Below, piece by piece: positions 21,745 through 31,713 of a DNA stretch of 64,000 bases (position 1 is its first letter; each line of letters begins with the position of its first letter). The DNA lies in the NCBI GenBank assembly GCA_047967505.1, contig CM106539.1; one strand, 5' to 3'. The DNA comes from Dipteris shenzhenensis. Lineage: Eukaryota; Polypodiophyta; Polypodiopsida; Gleicheniales. The translations under genes and the position numbers were made by a program. Below the pieces are notes generated by a model. That model worked only from the letters and a program-made list of their open reading frames with translations. It was not told the origin of the DNA and did no database searches.

Positions 21745-22980
21745 ATGGGGACCTTGGCTTCCTTGGCAGCTGCCATGGTGGTGATGGTGTTTGCTATGGT
21801 TTTAGTGAATTGCAGTCCTGAAACTAATAGTCTGTGCAAAAAGGGATGCAGTCCAAAGCTCAGCTCCCCTCCTCCTCCCCCTCCCAGTAGCTCCCCACCT
21901 CCTCCACCTCCCGCCACCCCTCCTTCAAGCAGCTCCCCACCTCCTCCACCAACTAGTAGCCCTCCCCCCCCTCCCAATAGTTTCCCACCTCCTCCACCCT
22001 CCGCTACACCCCCTCCAAGCAGCTCCCCATCTCCTGCACCCACTCGCAGCCCTCCACCCCCTCCACCTCCTACGACACCCGCTCCTAGTAGTTCCCCACC
22101 ACCTCCACCTCCCACAACACCCCCTCCAAGCAGCTCCCCACCTCCTCCACCTCCTAGCAGCCCTCCTCCCCCTCCACCTCCTACCACACCCCCTCCAAGC
22201 AGCTCCCCACCACCTCCACCTCCCACAACACCCCCTCCCAGCAGCTCTCCACCTCCTCCACCTCCTAGCAGCCCTCCTCCCCCTCCACCTCCTACGACAC
22301 CCCCTCCAAGCAGCTCCCCACCACCTCCACCTCCCACAACACCCCCTCCAAGCAACTTTCCACCTCCTCCTCCTCCTAGCAGTTCTCCTCCCCCTCCACC
22401 TCCTACTACACCCCCTCCAAGCAGCTCCCCACCTCCTCCACCTCCAAGTAGCCCTCCGCCTCCGCCACCTCCTGCGACACCTCCTCCAAGCAGCTCCCCA
22501 CCTCCTCCACCTCCTAGTAGCCCTCCACCCCCTTCACCTCCTACGACACCCCCTCCAAGCAGCTCTCCACCACCTCCACCTCCTGCAAACAGCTCCCCAC
22601 CTCCTCCACCTCCAAGTACAAGCCCCCCACCTCCTCCTCCCAGCAGCCCCCCTCCAGGAGTACCACCACCTCCCAGCAACAGCCCACCACCTCCGCCTCC
22701 CGTATCATTCCCTCCACCACCACCACCTCCGAGCAACCCCTCACCACCTCCCCCTTTGACTGCACCGCCCCCGCCTCCTGCCGGTGGTACATGCCCCCCT
22801 TCCAAAGTTTCAGGGTGTTCAGTCTGCAATCCTCCGTCCCAGTCTTGTTGCAACTATCTTGAGGCTTTAATTGGTATTGGGCTGAACGTGAAAATCTGCT
22901 TGGCACTCTACTTAACGCCTCTAGGCTTACTGGGCGAACTCAGCGTTATCGCGCAGACATGCCCAGGTATATTCGCCTAA
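21745..22980 (+). CDS. Secreted hybrid proline-rich cell-wall protein with degenerate eight-cysteine domain
   Basis: This encodes a 411-residue protein. Residues 1-23 (MGTLASLAAAMVVMVFAMVL then VNC) form a signal peptide. A short Cys-containing segment follows, then about 300 residues of extensin-like repeats made of SSPPPPPP, TTPPPS and SSSPPPPPP units without Tyr cross-linking motifs. The last ~65 residues are cysteine-containing (CPP, GCSVC, SCCNYLEALIGI, KICLALYL, QTCPGIFA). That spacing follows the hydrophobic-seed/8CM domain of hybrid proline-rich proteins (C..C..CC..CxC..C..C), but the CxC is CLA and the final Cys is absent, so the domain is degenerate or a variant. The likely role is a secreted wall protein with hydroxyproline O-glycans. 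I see no intron. The frame is open from an upstream ATG at 21679, which I reject because of the TATA position. The reverse-strand Gly-rich frame is a shadow of the repeat. This is the only convincing host gene in the window. Confidence 0.8.
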   Translation: MGTLASLAAAMVVMVFAMVLVNCSPETNSLCKKGCSPKLSSPPPPPPSSSPPPPPPATPPSSSSPPPPPTSSPPPPPNSFPPPPPSATPPPSSSPSPAPTRSPPPPPPPTTPAPSSSPPPPPPTTPPPSSSPPPPPPSSPPPPPPPTTPPPSSSPPPPPPTTPPPSSSPPPPPPSSPPPPPPPTTPPPSSSPPPPPPTTPPPSNFPPPPPPSSSPPPPPPTTPPPSSSPPPPPPSSPPPPPPPATPPPSSSPPPPPPSSPPPPSPPTTPPPSSSPPPPPPANSSPPPPPPSTSPPPPPPSSPPPGVPPPPSNSPPPPPPVSFPPPPPPPSNPSPPPPLTAPPPPPAGGTCPPSKVSGCSVCNPPSQSCCNYLEALIGIGLNVKICLALYLTPLGLLGELSVIAQTCPGIFA

Positions 22981-23004
22981 AGAGGAGCGAATTATACTTC
23001 TACC

Positions 23005-23077
23005 GCAGCTTATGTAATGTCCGACGGAATTAGTTTGTCTACGAACAATAAAGCAGCTTATGTAATGTCCGACGGAA
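23005..23077 (+). terminator. 3' UTR with direct repeat and polyadenylation signal
   Basis: Just after the stop codon, a 25-base unit (core GCAGCTTATGTAATGTCCGA) occurs twice, at 23005-23029 and 23053-23077. AATAAA lies between them at 23047-23052. TGTAA-type elements upstream of AATAAA are typical of plant polyadenylation regions. The duplication is exact as read. Confidence 0.55.
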
Positions 23078-23080
23078 GGA

Positions 23081-24640
23081 ACATGCCGATGTTCCTTTTT
23101 TTGTTTAGCCTTTTATAAATCATTGCTCCAAGGCGTTCTTTTACACACCAACTTGCGTCCGGCAGCGTAACTACGCCCGTATCTACAAAGCGACTTGAGT
23201 TGCGACTTGTCCATGCAGATTTGCTTTTCTTGAGTAAGTTTCCTAACGATCGTATGTATGTACTTCCAACTCCCTCGCCGTAACGACTAACGAGACACCG
23301 TTTAGCTGCAGCAAAATGAGCGTGACATTTTTACTTGCCGTTCTCTAACTCCGAGTTTGATCTGAAATTAGAGTCGAAGATTTGGTCTCTCCACCATCAC
23401 GCCATGGCTGGCTCAAAGATTCCTACATGTCACTAAAAAGTTCGTGAAGTAAGGTGTAGTTTGTGAAAATTATGTATAAAAGAAAGGGGAGCTTGCCAAA
23501 TGAGGACTTACACCTAAATTCAAGATGAGAAGTCAATAGAAAGCGGTTTGAGTAGTAGCCTTCCACGTTAACATATTGGGATCAAAATTTAGGAAGTGGA
23601 AAGCTAACCTTGATGAACAACTAGAATCTCTAGGGGATGAAACTTTCGGGGTCATGCCTCATCCACACACTTAGCTTGCAGTATGCTTATGGTTAACCCT
23701 CACTACATACATATGTCCCCGTGAAGGCTCTAAGCTCTCTCTAACTTATAGTCCTATCACCTCTTAAAAATTAGCTCCCTCTTGCAAAGATTGCCATTCT
23801 ATCTTCCACATCGAAGTCTCGAACTAGAGCAATATACCGCCAGGAAACTTTGGGGCTCATTCCCAATCCCGCCCGTCAATCCATGCTAACAAAGACAACA
23901 TCTCAGATTTTCCTAGAAGGTAACTACATGTACGATATATGGTGTTAATGTCTCCATTGCAAAACCACCTAGGTCATATCCTACTAGCATATTTTTCCTT
24001 TGAGCTGGGTCCCACAAATAGTGGATTTTCTATGGATCTAAGTTGAAATATGTAGTAGTATGTTTGCATTCCAGGCTCTCTATTGACAAATATTCGAGTG
24101 GAAATACTCAAAAGTTTTGGAGCACCTAAGTGTTAGGCGCTTTGAGCTTCGATTGCCTTTGCAGTTGCTCTGCACTGCTGTGTAATTTTTTCATTTTCAT
24201 TTTCATTCAAATATAAATTAATCTCTTTTGCTCGCAAAAAATATGTAGTAGTATACTAAACTTATATTAGACCAAAGAAAGCCATAAGTAGTTGTAGTAC
24301 TGAAACGTCATTTAAATCTAACAAACAATCTCATTGATCCATCTATTTTGTACAGAGTCAACACCAGTACTAACAAGTAATGCTATTGGATATACTTTTG
24401 TGTGGAAATATGGAGAATGATGTAACAATGCTCTACTTATAGTAACTACTAATAGACGAGCGCCCTTGACTCCTCTCCTACTTGTGTGCGCAATAGGTGG
24501 GGAGGGCGGGTAGGGGAGGGTGCAAGAGGAGGGAGGGAATTTCCCCCCTTCCCCAAGTGTCCCCTCCAGTTCCGTACGCAACATGTGGAGTAGTTGGGTG
24601 GGAGAGGCAAGAGGGATTGCCCACTTCCATCCTCTCCCCC
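23081..24640. other. Intergenic region downstream of the proline-rich gene; nothing recognised
   Basis: I find no convincing coding region here. It has short AT-rich runs, and at 24480-24740 a G-rich area (GGTGGGTGGGTGGGGGGGGG near 24711) whose open frames on both strands are compositional. 24190-24250 (TTTTCATTTTCATTTTCATT, then TTTGCTCGC) resembles the T-rich 3' edge of a retroelement, but no partner was found. Confidence 0.4.
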
Positions 24641-25513
24641 CTTTTCATTCATGTTGCACGTGCAATAATAATTAAAGGGAAAGAGGGGAGAGCAGAGCAT
24701 GAGGGGCATTGGTGGGTGGGTGGGGGGGGGGGAATGCTCTTAGAGAACATAGGGATATTTATCCTTGCAACACATGATCCTATATTTTTTTGCTCATTAT
24801 AGCAAATTGACAAGTATGGAAGGTTTGAAGAGGACTCCCAAGCAAAAGGCAATGGACTCCACAGATTGTTAATGGATAAGGTGCCCTCAATCCATGAAGA
24901 CATCAACACAATGCATGACATCATCCATGTATATCCCCTTTGACACATGTCAATAATCGTTATTTGTCCATAGCTTCGTAAAGTCTTTGAACCTATTGAT
25001 TGCCTCGTCAAATTGTTTAATGTCAAAGAACACCTTATGAATAGACCAAGCATGTGATACCACATTGCAATCAATTTAAAGTCTCTCTTTTACATGGTAC
25101 AAAAAAGTTTCAATTCTATCGTGGATGCTATATGAGCAACTGTAGGGGACAAATTCATGAACCTAGCTAACTTGATTGTCACGTACGTTAGGCTCAGCAC
25201 AGAATGTTAGGCTTTGATACCATGTTTGAAATAGGCATTACATCACGTAATACAAAGGAGAAGAGAGTGCAATAGATGATATGCTTAAGTGGAAGTTCAG
25301 AGGTGTGTTTATTCATGTTCACGGATGCTTACAAATAGCCGCTCGGGGAAACCCAATTGACATTACAAGTGCCTTGAGAGGCACATTTCCGCAAGCCAAC
25401 TGCATTCTACATCTCTAACTTGAATCATGCGACTAATTTGTTTACCACTGACATTATATTATATATATATATATATTGAATCGATGTTTACACATTTTGT
25501 CAACATTCTAACA
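24640..25513 (-). mobile_element. Truncated copia-type element with 5' LTR (25223-25513)
   Basis: On the minus strand the LTR starts TGTTAGAATGTTGAC (plus 25513) and ends ...CAAACA at 25223, 291 bp with TG...CA ends. It is followed at once by the primer-binding site TGGTATCAAAGCC (plus 25210-25222), complementary to an initiator-tRNA-Met 3' end. To the left, 24640-25209 would be leader and gag, but no clean frame or motif survives. No second LTR was found. The LTR cuts off the left side of tnp2 gene D, whose homology starts at about 25520. Confidence 0.65.
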
Positions 25514-26386
25514 CTTACATCTTGGCCCCCAATGGATGTCGTGAACCGTTTTGGGTTATGCTTGGCATCTTGGTCAACATGGCCCATAGTCTTAGTGAAC
25601 TATAGTATCCCACCATGGCTAACAATAAAGAAGGGACACCTCATGTTTCTCCTAATTGTGCCAAGTAAGTACAAGGCTACAAATATGGACGTGTACATGG
25701 CACCTTTGATAAAGGAGCTCTAGATCCTCTGGAGAGGCATATGTGTTTTGATATTTCTAGAGCTCCGAGGCATACCCATGACATTTGCATCAGGGGAATT
25801 TTAATTTGGACCATGTATGAATTCCAAGATATGGGGAGTGATCAAGTACATGCTTGTAGATCTATGCATGCCTTATAATGACCTTTTTATGCATGCATAT
25901 AGGACTTTCTATAAGGGGGTACCATGCTTGTCCTATTTGTGGTAGCGGTTGGAATGCACTAGCATGACACTCCAAACATATGAGATGAAGGTCATGTCGA
26001 TACCTTCTACTTAACCATCCTACGCATGAAGGTCAACTTGATCCACCACCACCCTTTTTGAAGGCAACTGATTGGATGATGTCTTGGAGGGAGAATTGAG
26101 AGGAGCCTCCTTGTGGTATGAAGATCGATACTTCATGAGGTTCCATGATATTGGGGTTAGTTGCAAATCAATCATCTATTGGATCCCATGGATATCTTCA
26201 AGAATGTGCGGGCCTCAATTTTGGCACACTTGGTTGGTGACAAAGACATAAGAGGAATGTCAGAAGACTTGTGAGGCATGGATAGGATGCCTCACTTGTG
26301 GCCCCAAATGTGTGGTCCAAAGTGGTTCTCTTGAAAGCACCATTGATCCTTTCCAAGAGAGAAAAGGCAACAGTTAAGGTAGACAT
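25514..26386 (+). pseudogene. Host tnp2 gene D, piece 1 (before element B)
   Basis: This is the core of a tnp2 transposase on the plus strand. FGLCLASWSTWPIVLVN and PPWLTIKKGHLMFLL lie at 25545-25660, then YMAPLIKEL, an ILWRG block and RGILIWTM near 25790. GYHACPICGSGWN follows (25920-25960), then WMMSWREN near 26080, DIFKNV near 26190 and a stretch ending VKVDI at 26386, where element B is inserted. Many stops show it is old. The next residues of the same gene resume at 31717 beyond B. The N-terminal part is lost at the copia LTR on the left. Confidence 0.8.
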
Positions 26387-26650
26387 CACTACTACACACG
26401 GGTCCTATTCCGATGCTTAAGCACCAACGTTTGGCATGCGCGGGGCACTAATTGTCCGTAACCAAAGAGGGATTCATTAAGTGTCACTATATAGCGACTT
26501 TAGGCAAGTGTCGCTATATAGCGATGTTTAAAGAGCATCGCTATATAGCGACACTTATTAGAATTGTAAATGGTCGCTATATAGCGACACTTATTAGACT
26601 TGTGAATGGTCGCTATATAGCAACACTGAGACAGTTTCCTATAGTGACAT
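26387..26650. repeat. Left end (type I) and subterminal palindromes of B
   Basis: The terminal CACTACTACACACGGGTCCT is followed by ATTCCGATGCTTAAGCACC, then by at least three perfect TCGCTATATAGCGA palindromes (starting near 26511, 26540 and 26571) and diverged copies. The same end, inverted, closes element C at 41927. Confidence 0.85.
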
Positions 26651-26704
26651 TTTACAGAGAGTGTTTTTTCCCATACCGACTTTAAAAAATAGCCATCATC
26701 TGGT

Positions 26705-26900
26705 ACATCCGAAAGACTATAGTCTTGCTCAAAGTGTGAAGGTATATGTGCAGCCTCGCCACCCTCCTCATTCAGCTGTCTCAAGATTTTGTGTAAATAC
26801 ATCCAGGAGACTATAGTCTTGCTCAAAGTGTGAAGATATATGTGTAGCCTCGCCACGCTCCTCATCCTGCTGTGTCAAGATTTTGTGTAAATATAAGATC
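26705..26900. repeat. Tandem duplication of tnp2 exon-2 segment in B
   Basis: A segment with landmarks ACTATAGTCTTGCTCAAAGT, GTAGCCTCGCCAC..TCCTCAT and CAAGATTTTGTGTAAATA is present twice in a row (about 26713-26800 and 26814-26898). Element A has one copy at 6050-6135, where it is part of the tnp2 linker exon (minus strand, FEQDYSLPYDDEG). This is a local duplication at a deletion scar. Confidence 0.65.
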
Positions 26901-26959
26901 TTGTCTCAAGATTTCATGTCATAATGGTATCCAATATTAATCACGAACTCAAATAGCAT

Positions 26960-27283
26960 TGACTTAATGATGATCTATCACCACGTGCAACACCAATGGT
27001 GGGTATTGGTTCGGGCTCCTCCCATACATCCGCAAGTGGCGCATGACAATACGATGTTGATGTCGTACTTCTCGCTTGCAATGAGTGCAATGACAATACA
27101 ACCTCTCCGTAAGCCACTCTGCGCTCCCGAGCATTGGTCCATCATCTGACGAGCTTCCACTTGTCCCTTCGATCTACACACTTTCAAAATCACAACATGA
27201 GCTACAAGGAAATTTATTAAGATCCAAAAAATAGCCACCCATGAGCTCCTTTCTCTCTTCTGACAATAAGTGGCCTCAACCAT
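26960..27283 (-). pseudogene. First exon of tnp2 (transposase-associated region), element B
   Basis: This is homologous to 6150-6479 of A. Motifs are SSDD..P..GAQSGL.E(R/G)CIVIALIASEKYDI and VLSCATCGCMG in one frame, with the Cys/His arrangement HCHC...C......H in the neighbouring frame of A. The exon ends next to the central palindrome cluster. The rest of the gene, except the linker duplicated at 26705-26900, is deleted between here and the left end. It cannot make a transposase. Confidence 0.7.
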
Positions 27284-27335
27284 CGCTATATAGCAACGCT
27301 TTATCCTATTCCGTTGCTATATAGCGACGCTTTGT

Positions 27336-28491
27336 CCTATTCTGTCGCTATATAGCGACGCTTTTTGGATATAAACATCACTATATATCGACTGACCAGC
27401 ATCGCTATATAGCGACGCTGGGACTTAAGTCCGAAACCCTGCGTGATGCGGTCTTTCATATCTCTATTGCAGAAAAACAAAAATCTCTCCTCCCACCTTA
27501 TATTTGACGACCTCGCTTTCCTCCTCTCTATTCCCCACTCCTCACCCCTACCCACCCCCTCTCCCAACACTTTTGCTCCCTCTCCACCCTTCTTCCTCTT
27601 TGCTTGTGTGAAAGGAAGCTTTATCCTATTCTGTCGCTATATAGCGATGCTTTTTGGATATAAACATCACTATATATCGACTCACCAGCATCGCTATATA
27701 GCGACGTTGGGACTTAAATCCGAAACCCTGTGCGATGCCATCTTTCATATCTCTATTGCGGAAAAACAAAAATCTCTCCTCCCACCTTATATTTGACGAC
27801 CTCGCTTTCCTCCTCTCTATTCCCCACTCCTCACCCCTACCCACCCCCTCTCCCAACACTTGTGCTCCCTCTCCACCCTTCTTCCTCTTTGCTTGTGTGA
27901 AAGGAAGCTTTATCCTATTCTGTCGCTATATAGCGACGCTTTTTGGATATAAACATCACTATATATCAACTGACCAGCATCACTATATAGCGACACTGGG
28001 ACTTAAATCCGAAACCCTGTGCGATGCCGTCTTTCATATCTCTATTGCGGAAAAACAAAAATCTCTCCTCCCACCTTATATTTGACGACCTCGCTTTCCT
28101 CCTCTCTATTCCCCACTCCTCACCCCTACCCACCCCCTCTCCCAACACTTGTGCTCCCTCTCCACCCTTCTTCCTCTTTGCTTGTGTGAAAGGAGGCTTT
28201 ATCCTATTCTGTCGCTATATAGCAATGCTTTTTGGATATAAAAATCACTATATATTGACTGACCAGCGTCGCTATATAGCGACACTGGGACTTAAACCCG
28301 AAACCTTGCACGATGCTGTCTTTCATATCTCTATTGCGAAAAAGCAAAAATCTCTCCTCCCACCTTAGATTCGACGACCTCACTTTCCTCCTCTCTATTC
28401 CCCACTCTTCAGCCCTACCCACCCCTTCTCCCAACACTTGTGCTCCCTCTCCACCCTTCTCCCTCTCTGCTTGTGTGAAAGGAAGTTTTTC
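27336..28491 (+). repeat. Four tandem copies of a 289-bp central module in B
   Basis: The landmark CCTATTCTGTCGCTATATAG begins at 27336, 27625, 27914 and 28203, giving an exact period of 289. Each unit has two or three TCGCTATATAGCGA-type palindromes, then a CATATCTCTATTGC.GAAAAAC segment, a CT-rich CTCTCCTCCCACCTTATATT segment and a TTGCTTGTGTGAAAGGA(A/G) end. A has a single unit at about 6545-6870, lying between the two divergent genes. The units differ at scattered positions and their length is constant, so the amplification is recent and indel-free. Confidence 0.92.
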
Positions 28492-29678
28492 AAGAAGGTG
28501 GGTCTCTTTAAGCAATGTAGATTCATTTTTTGTGAGATTTCGTTTTGTGAGTATTGAAGCATATTTCTCCTTGTATTGCTAAGGCTATGTGCTAATTTTC
28601 ATGCTTGATTTTCAGAGATTAAGGACAAAAAACGAGATTTGGTGAAAGAAAGAAGACTCACCTCTTGTCTTTTTGGTATTTCTCTTCCTCCTCTTTCTCC
28701 TTATTTGTAGGCTTATGCTTTCTCCTTGCTTGTAGGCTTCTCCAAACTCATCCAATCCCTTTGAAAAGTTGCTTCTCCAAACTCCTTCTTCCTCTAACTA
28801 GTTATCTGAAAAAATGGTATGTTTTCTCTTTTTTACAGAGGCATTCCACGAAACACGGTTTGGGACTTTTCTAGGTAAGAAAGTGCTTTCTCTGTTTTCC
28901 TTTTGTTATTTCCATTATTTGCAGCTAATGCCTCAAGTGCTAGTTGCAGTGATGGGCATAGGAACCCTCTCTTTCCCTCTCTTCTCTTATTCCCTCTTCT
29001 TCCCCTCTTTTCCTCCCTCTTTTCCCTCCTCTTTCCCTCATATGCTCATGCATAAGCATAAGCATATGCTTTCTCTCTTTTTCTCTTATGCATATGCATA
29101 TGCTTATGCTTATGCCTATACTTATGTTTATGCTTATGCTTATGCATGAGCATATGAGCCATATGCTCATATGCTCATGCATAAGCACAAGCTTATGCTT
29201 TCTCTCTTTTTCTCTTATGCTCATATGCTCATGCATAAGCATAAGCATATTCTTTCTTTCTTTTTCTCTTATGCTTATGCTCTTTTTCCCTCTTCCTTCT
29301 CTTATGCTTATGCTTTTTTCCTCTCTTCTTTTTCCCCTCTTTCGATCTCTTTTCCCCTCTTCCTTCTCTTTTTTTTCCCTCTTCTTTTTCCCCTCTTTCA
29401 ATCTCTTTCCCCCTCTTCCTTCTCTTATGCTTATGCTCTTTTTCCCTCTTCTTTTTCCCCTCTTTCAATCTCTTTTTCCCCTCTTTCAAACATATGCTTT
29501 CTCTCTTTTTCTCTTATGCATATGTTCAAGTGATTAATTGCCTGTCCGTAATTTCTTGAGCTTGAATTTCATAATTGTCTCAAGTAATTAATTGTCTTTT
29601 TGCTTCTTACCCACTCTTGTTTTTTGTTTTTTGTTTTCGTGTTTGTGTCTAGGTTTGTCCAATCTTCCCAAATTAAAC
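28492..29678 (+). repeat. Leader and low-complexity spacer of B
   Basis: 28492-28960 matches the leader in A (6870-7345), including TTTTTCAAGAAGGTGGGTCTCTT. 28960-29530 is a CT-rich and (A)TGCTTATGC/GCATAAGC patchwork like 7345-8640 in A. 29600-29650 has TTGTTTTTTGTTTTTTGTTTTCG then GTGTTTGTGTCTAG, a plausible pyrimidine tract and 3' splice site just before the second gene. Open frames here are compositional. Confidence 0.65.
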
Positions 29679-31235
29679 ATGGGATCGCGTCGCACGTCCG
29701 AGGAGTATAGAAACCCTCATAGGAGGAGACATCATGATCTTTTTTCTCCTGAGGAAGTTGATTCCACTCAAGCGACACCTCAGAGGCCTACCCCTGCGAC
29801 TACTACCCCTGGCCCAACTCCTCTCGGACATAGCACAATGACTACCCCTCGGGGAAGTCCTTTGCTAGTAGTCCATGGCTTTGTCGGGAGTCTTGACGAG
29901 TTTGTCGCACAGATGACCAATGCGGAGGCAACGAGATTCTTCTCTCTACTATCCCATTGGACCTCAGCAAATCCCTCTCCTATACCGACGGCTGGACCCC
30001 CTGTCCTACCATCCCCTCTAGCCCCTTAGACAAAGGGATCATCACCTGGGCATGCCCATCGTAAGGGAAGGAAGAGTAGGAGGGGTCGCTTATGCTGTGC
30101 TGACTCGGGAGATGTAGACGAGTCATCACACTCACATCCATACCAGTCTCCACTTGGTCCCGAGACCCAATACCAGTTACATCCCTTGCCCTCTCCTACT
30201 CCCACTGCTACTTCTCGCTCCATAAGCACTCACACAAACACCACTCGCTCTGACTCTGCCACTACCATGAGTCCTCCTTATCTGGTCGAGGACTTGTCCT
30301 ATGAAATCATGGTTGCTGGAGAGATAATAGAAAATAAAAAGGGCGCAGCAGTGATGGCCACCATGAGGCGGTTGATGAGCCACCACTTCAGGAGCGGCAT
30401 AGCTATTGACTGGCAGTACCAAGATGGGGGAAAGAAGCAGGCAGTCATCGATGAATTAAAAAGACAATATCCTAAACCTCCAAATTGGGAGTTCAATTCG
30501 GATTACATGATAGAGTGCATGGGGGTCCTCTTGAAGCATCGTAGGTCAACCTTGCGTACTTCCATCGCAAAGGGAAGGCTAAACCCATCTGGGCAGACAA
30601 AGATGATTGGAAGTTTTTCAAGTAGTAGAGGGACCACCATCTGGAACTGTTTGAGGGTCAGAGGAGGGCTGTGAGGAGACTACTAAACTCCGTAGATACT
30701 TCGCACTTTGGTATAGGCATACGGTTGGTGTTGGAGGCAACTGTGGTAAGTCTACTTCTTCTGATTTAATGTATTGCTCTATTTGTTTTACTACATATTG
30801 CATGCACTTTATCTAACTCTTATAAATTGAGCCCATAATAACTTGCGATGGGTCGCCTTCCTATAGACACAGAGACGAGATGTGCGTTTCGTGTAGGAAC
30901 AAAGCCATGGTTTATTGAGCAGGAGGCATTGGGAGCGACAGTTGATTGGGCTGAGGTGGCTGCTCGGATGGTATAAGTCTACTCCTACTTATAATCTCAC
31001 TTTTTAAACTATTTTATTCTTTAAGTTCCAATCTAATTTCCAATTAATATGGTTTCACTCTTAGAATCAAAGCTTCAACGTCCCATCAGTGGAGGTGAGT
31101 GGTGATGATGAGGGATTAGGCTTACACAGCTTCGACGAGGGTCAGGGATCAAGCGCAACTTACGAGGGCTAGGGATCAGGCCAGTGCGATGAGGATGAGG
31201 ACGAGGACAAGGACGATAATTCGGATGAGCAGTAG
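29679..31235 (+). pseudogene. Second CACTA gene (Ptta/En-Spm-like), element B
   Basis: This is the best preserved copy. The start is ATG 29679 (MGSRRTSEEYRNPHRRR), with a Pro/Thr-rich region and FVGSLDEFVAQM. One in-frame TAG at 30027 interrupts an otherwise continuous frame that resumes with HAHRKGRKSRRGRLCCADS and MSPPYLVEDLSYEIM. Then come MATMRRLMSHHFRSG, KKQAVIDELKRQYPKPPNW and LKHRRSTLRTSIAKG. A frame change near 30590 precedes the FEGQRRAVRRLL block. A short exon (FRVGTKPWFIEQEALGATVDW, shown here in two parts: FRVGTKPWFI and EQEALGATVDW) lies at 30840-30970, and the acidic last exon ends DDNSDEQ, TAG 31233. Family assignment to the plant Ptta/En-Spm transposases is probable. Its role may be binding of subterminal repeats, as for TNPA, which is inference. 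Confidence 0.6.
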
Positions 31236-31529
31236 TAGTAGTAGTTTGCATATACTTTGCTATGTATATGCTTTTGTATATTGGCTCATTTGGGCAATTT
31301 CGTATCACCCTTTTTGAAAGGGTAATTTTGTAACAAACAATGTTGTATATCTTTGACATGTATATGCTTCTCTCGCTCGGTTCATTTGAGCGATTTTGTA
31401 TCACCCTTTCCACAAGGGAAATTTTGTAACAAAAGACATTCTTTTGTAATTACTAAATAAAAAACATTAGTGGGGCAAAACAGGGCTTGTTGTGGCCCTG
31501 TTTAGCCCCACTAATGTTTTTTAAAAGCT

Positions 31530-31713
31530 TTTTTTAATCGTCGCTATATAGCAACGTTTATCAGTGTTGTTATATAGTGACGCTTATATAGCGACTATTC
31601 TTTTTTGATACTTATAGCGGCATAAATACCGACCTTTGCGCCCGTTAAAAGAAAACTTTTTAGTGTAAAAAAGGTCGGTATTTTCGTCAGAAAAGGACCT
31701 ATGCCTTGTAGTG
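31530..31713. repeat. Right end (type II) and subterminal repeats of B
   Basis: Diverged palindrome copies (TCGCTATATAGCAACG, TTGTTATATAGTGACG) are followed by AAGGTCGGTATTTTCGTCAG and the terminal sequence ending TAGTG at 31713. Target duplication CAT follows at 31714-31716. The preceding AAACATTAGTGGGGCAAAAC...GTTTAGCCCCACTAATGTTTTT (31462-31520) is an imperfect inverted repeat, also present in A and C. Confidence 0.8.

Larger units (their letters stand above)
26387..31713. mobile_element. CACTA element B, complete, inserted in gene D (TSD CAT)
   Basis: The left end is CACTACTACACACGGGTCCT from 26387. The right end, read inwards from 31713, is CACTACAAGGCATAGGTCCT. The flanking bases are CAT at 26384-26386 and CAT at 31714-31716, a 3-bp target duplication typical of CACTA elements. 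Removing B and one CAT rejoins the tnp2 frame of D. Inside are left subterminal palindromes, only the first tnp2 exon (minus strand), a four-copy 289-bp tandem array, a low-complexity spacer and the second gene (plus strand). B is non-autonomous because nearly all of tnp2 is deleted. Confidence 0.92.

Noticed and set aside
21531-22853. Long Gly-rich open frame (440 residues) on the minus strand opposite the proline-rich gene
   Set aside because: CCN-rich proline codons read as GGN glycine on the other strand. The signal peptide, TATA box, cysteine domain and polyadenylation signal all support the plus strand only.
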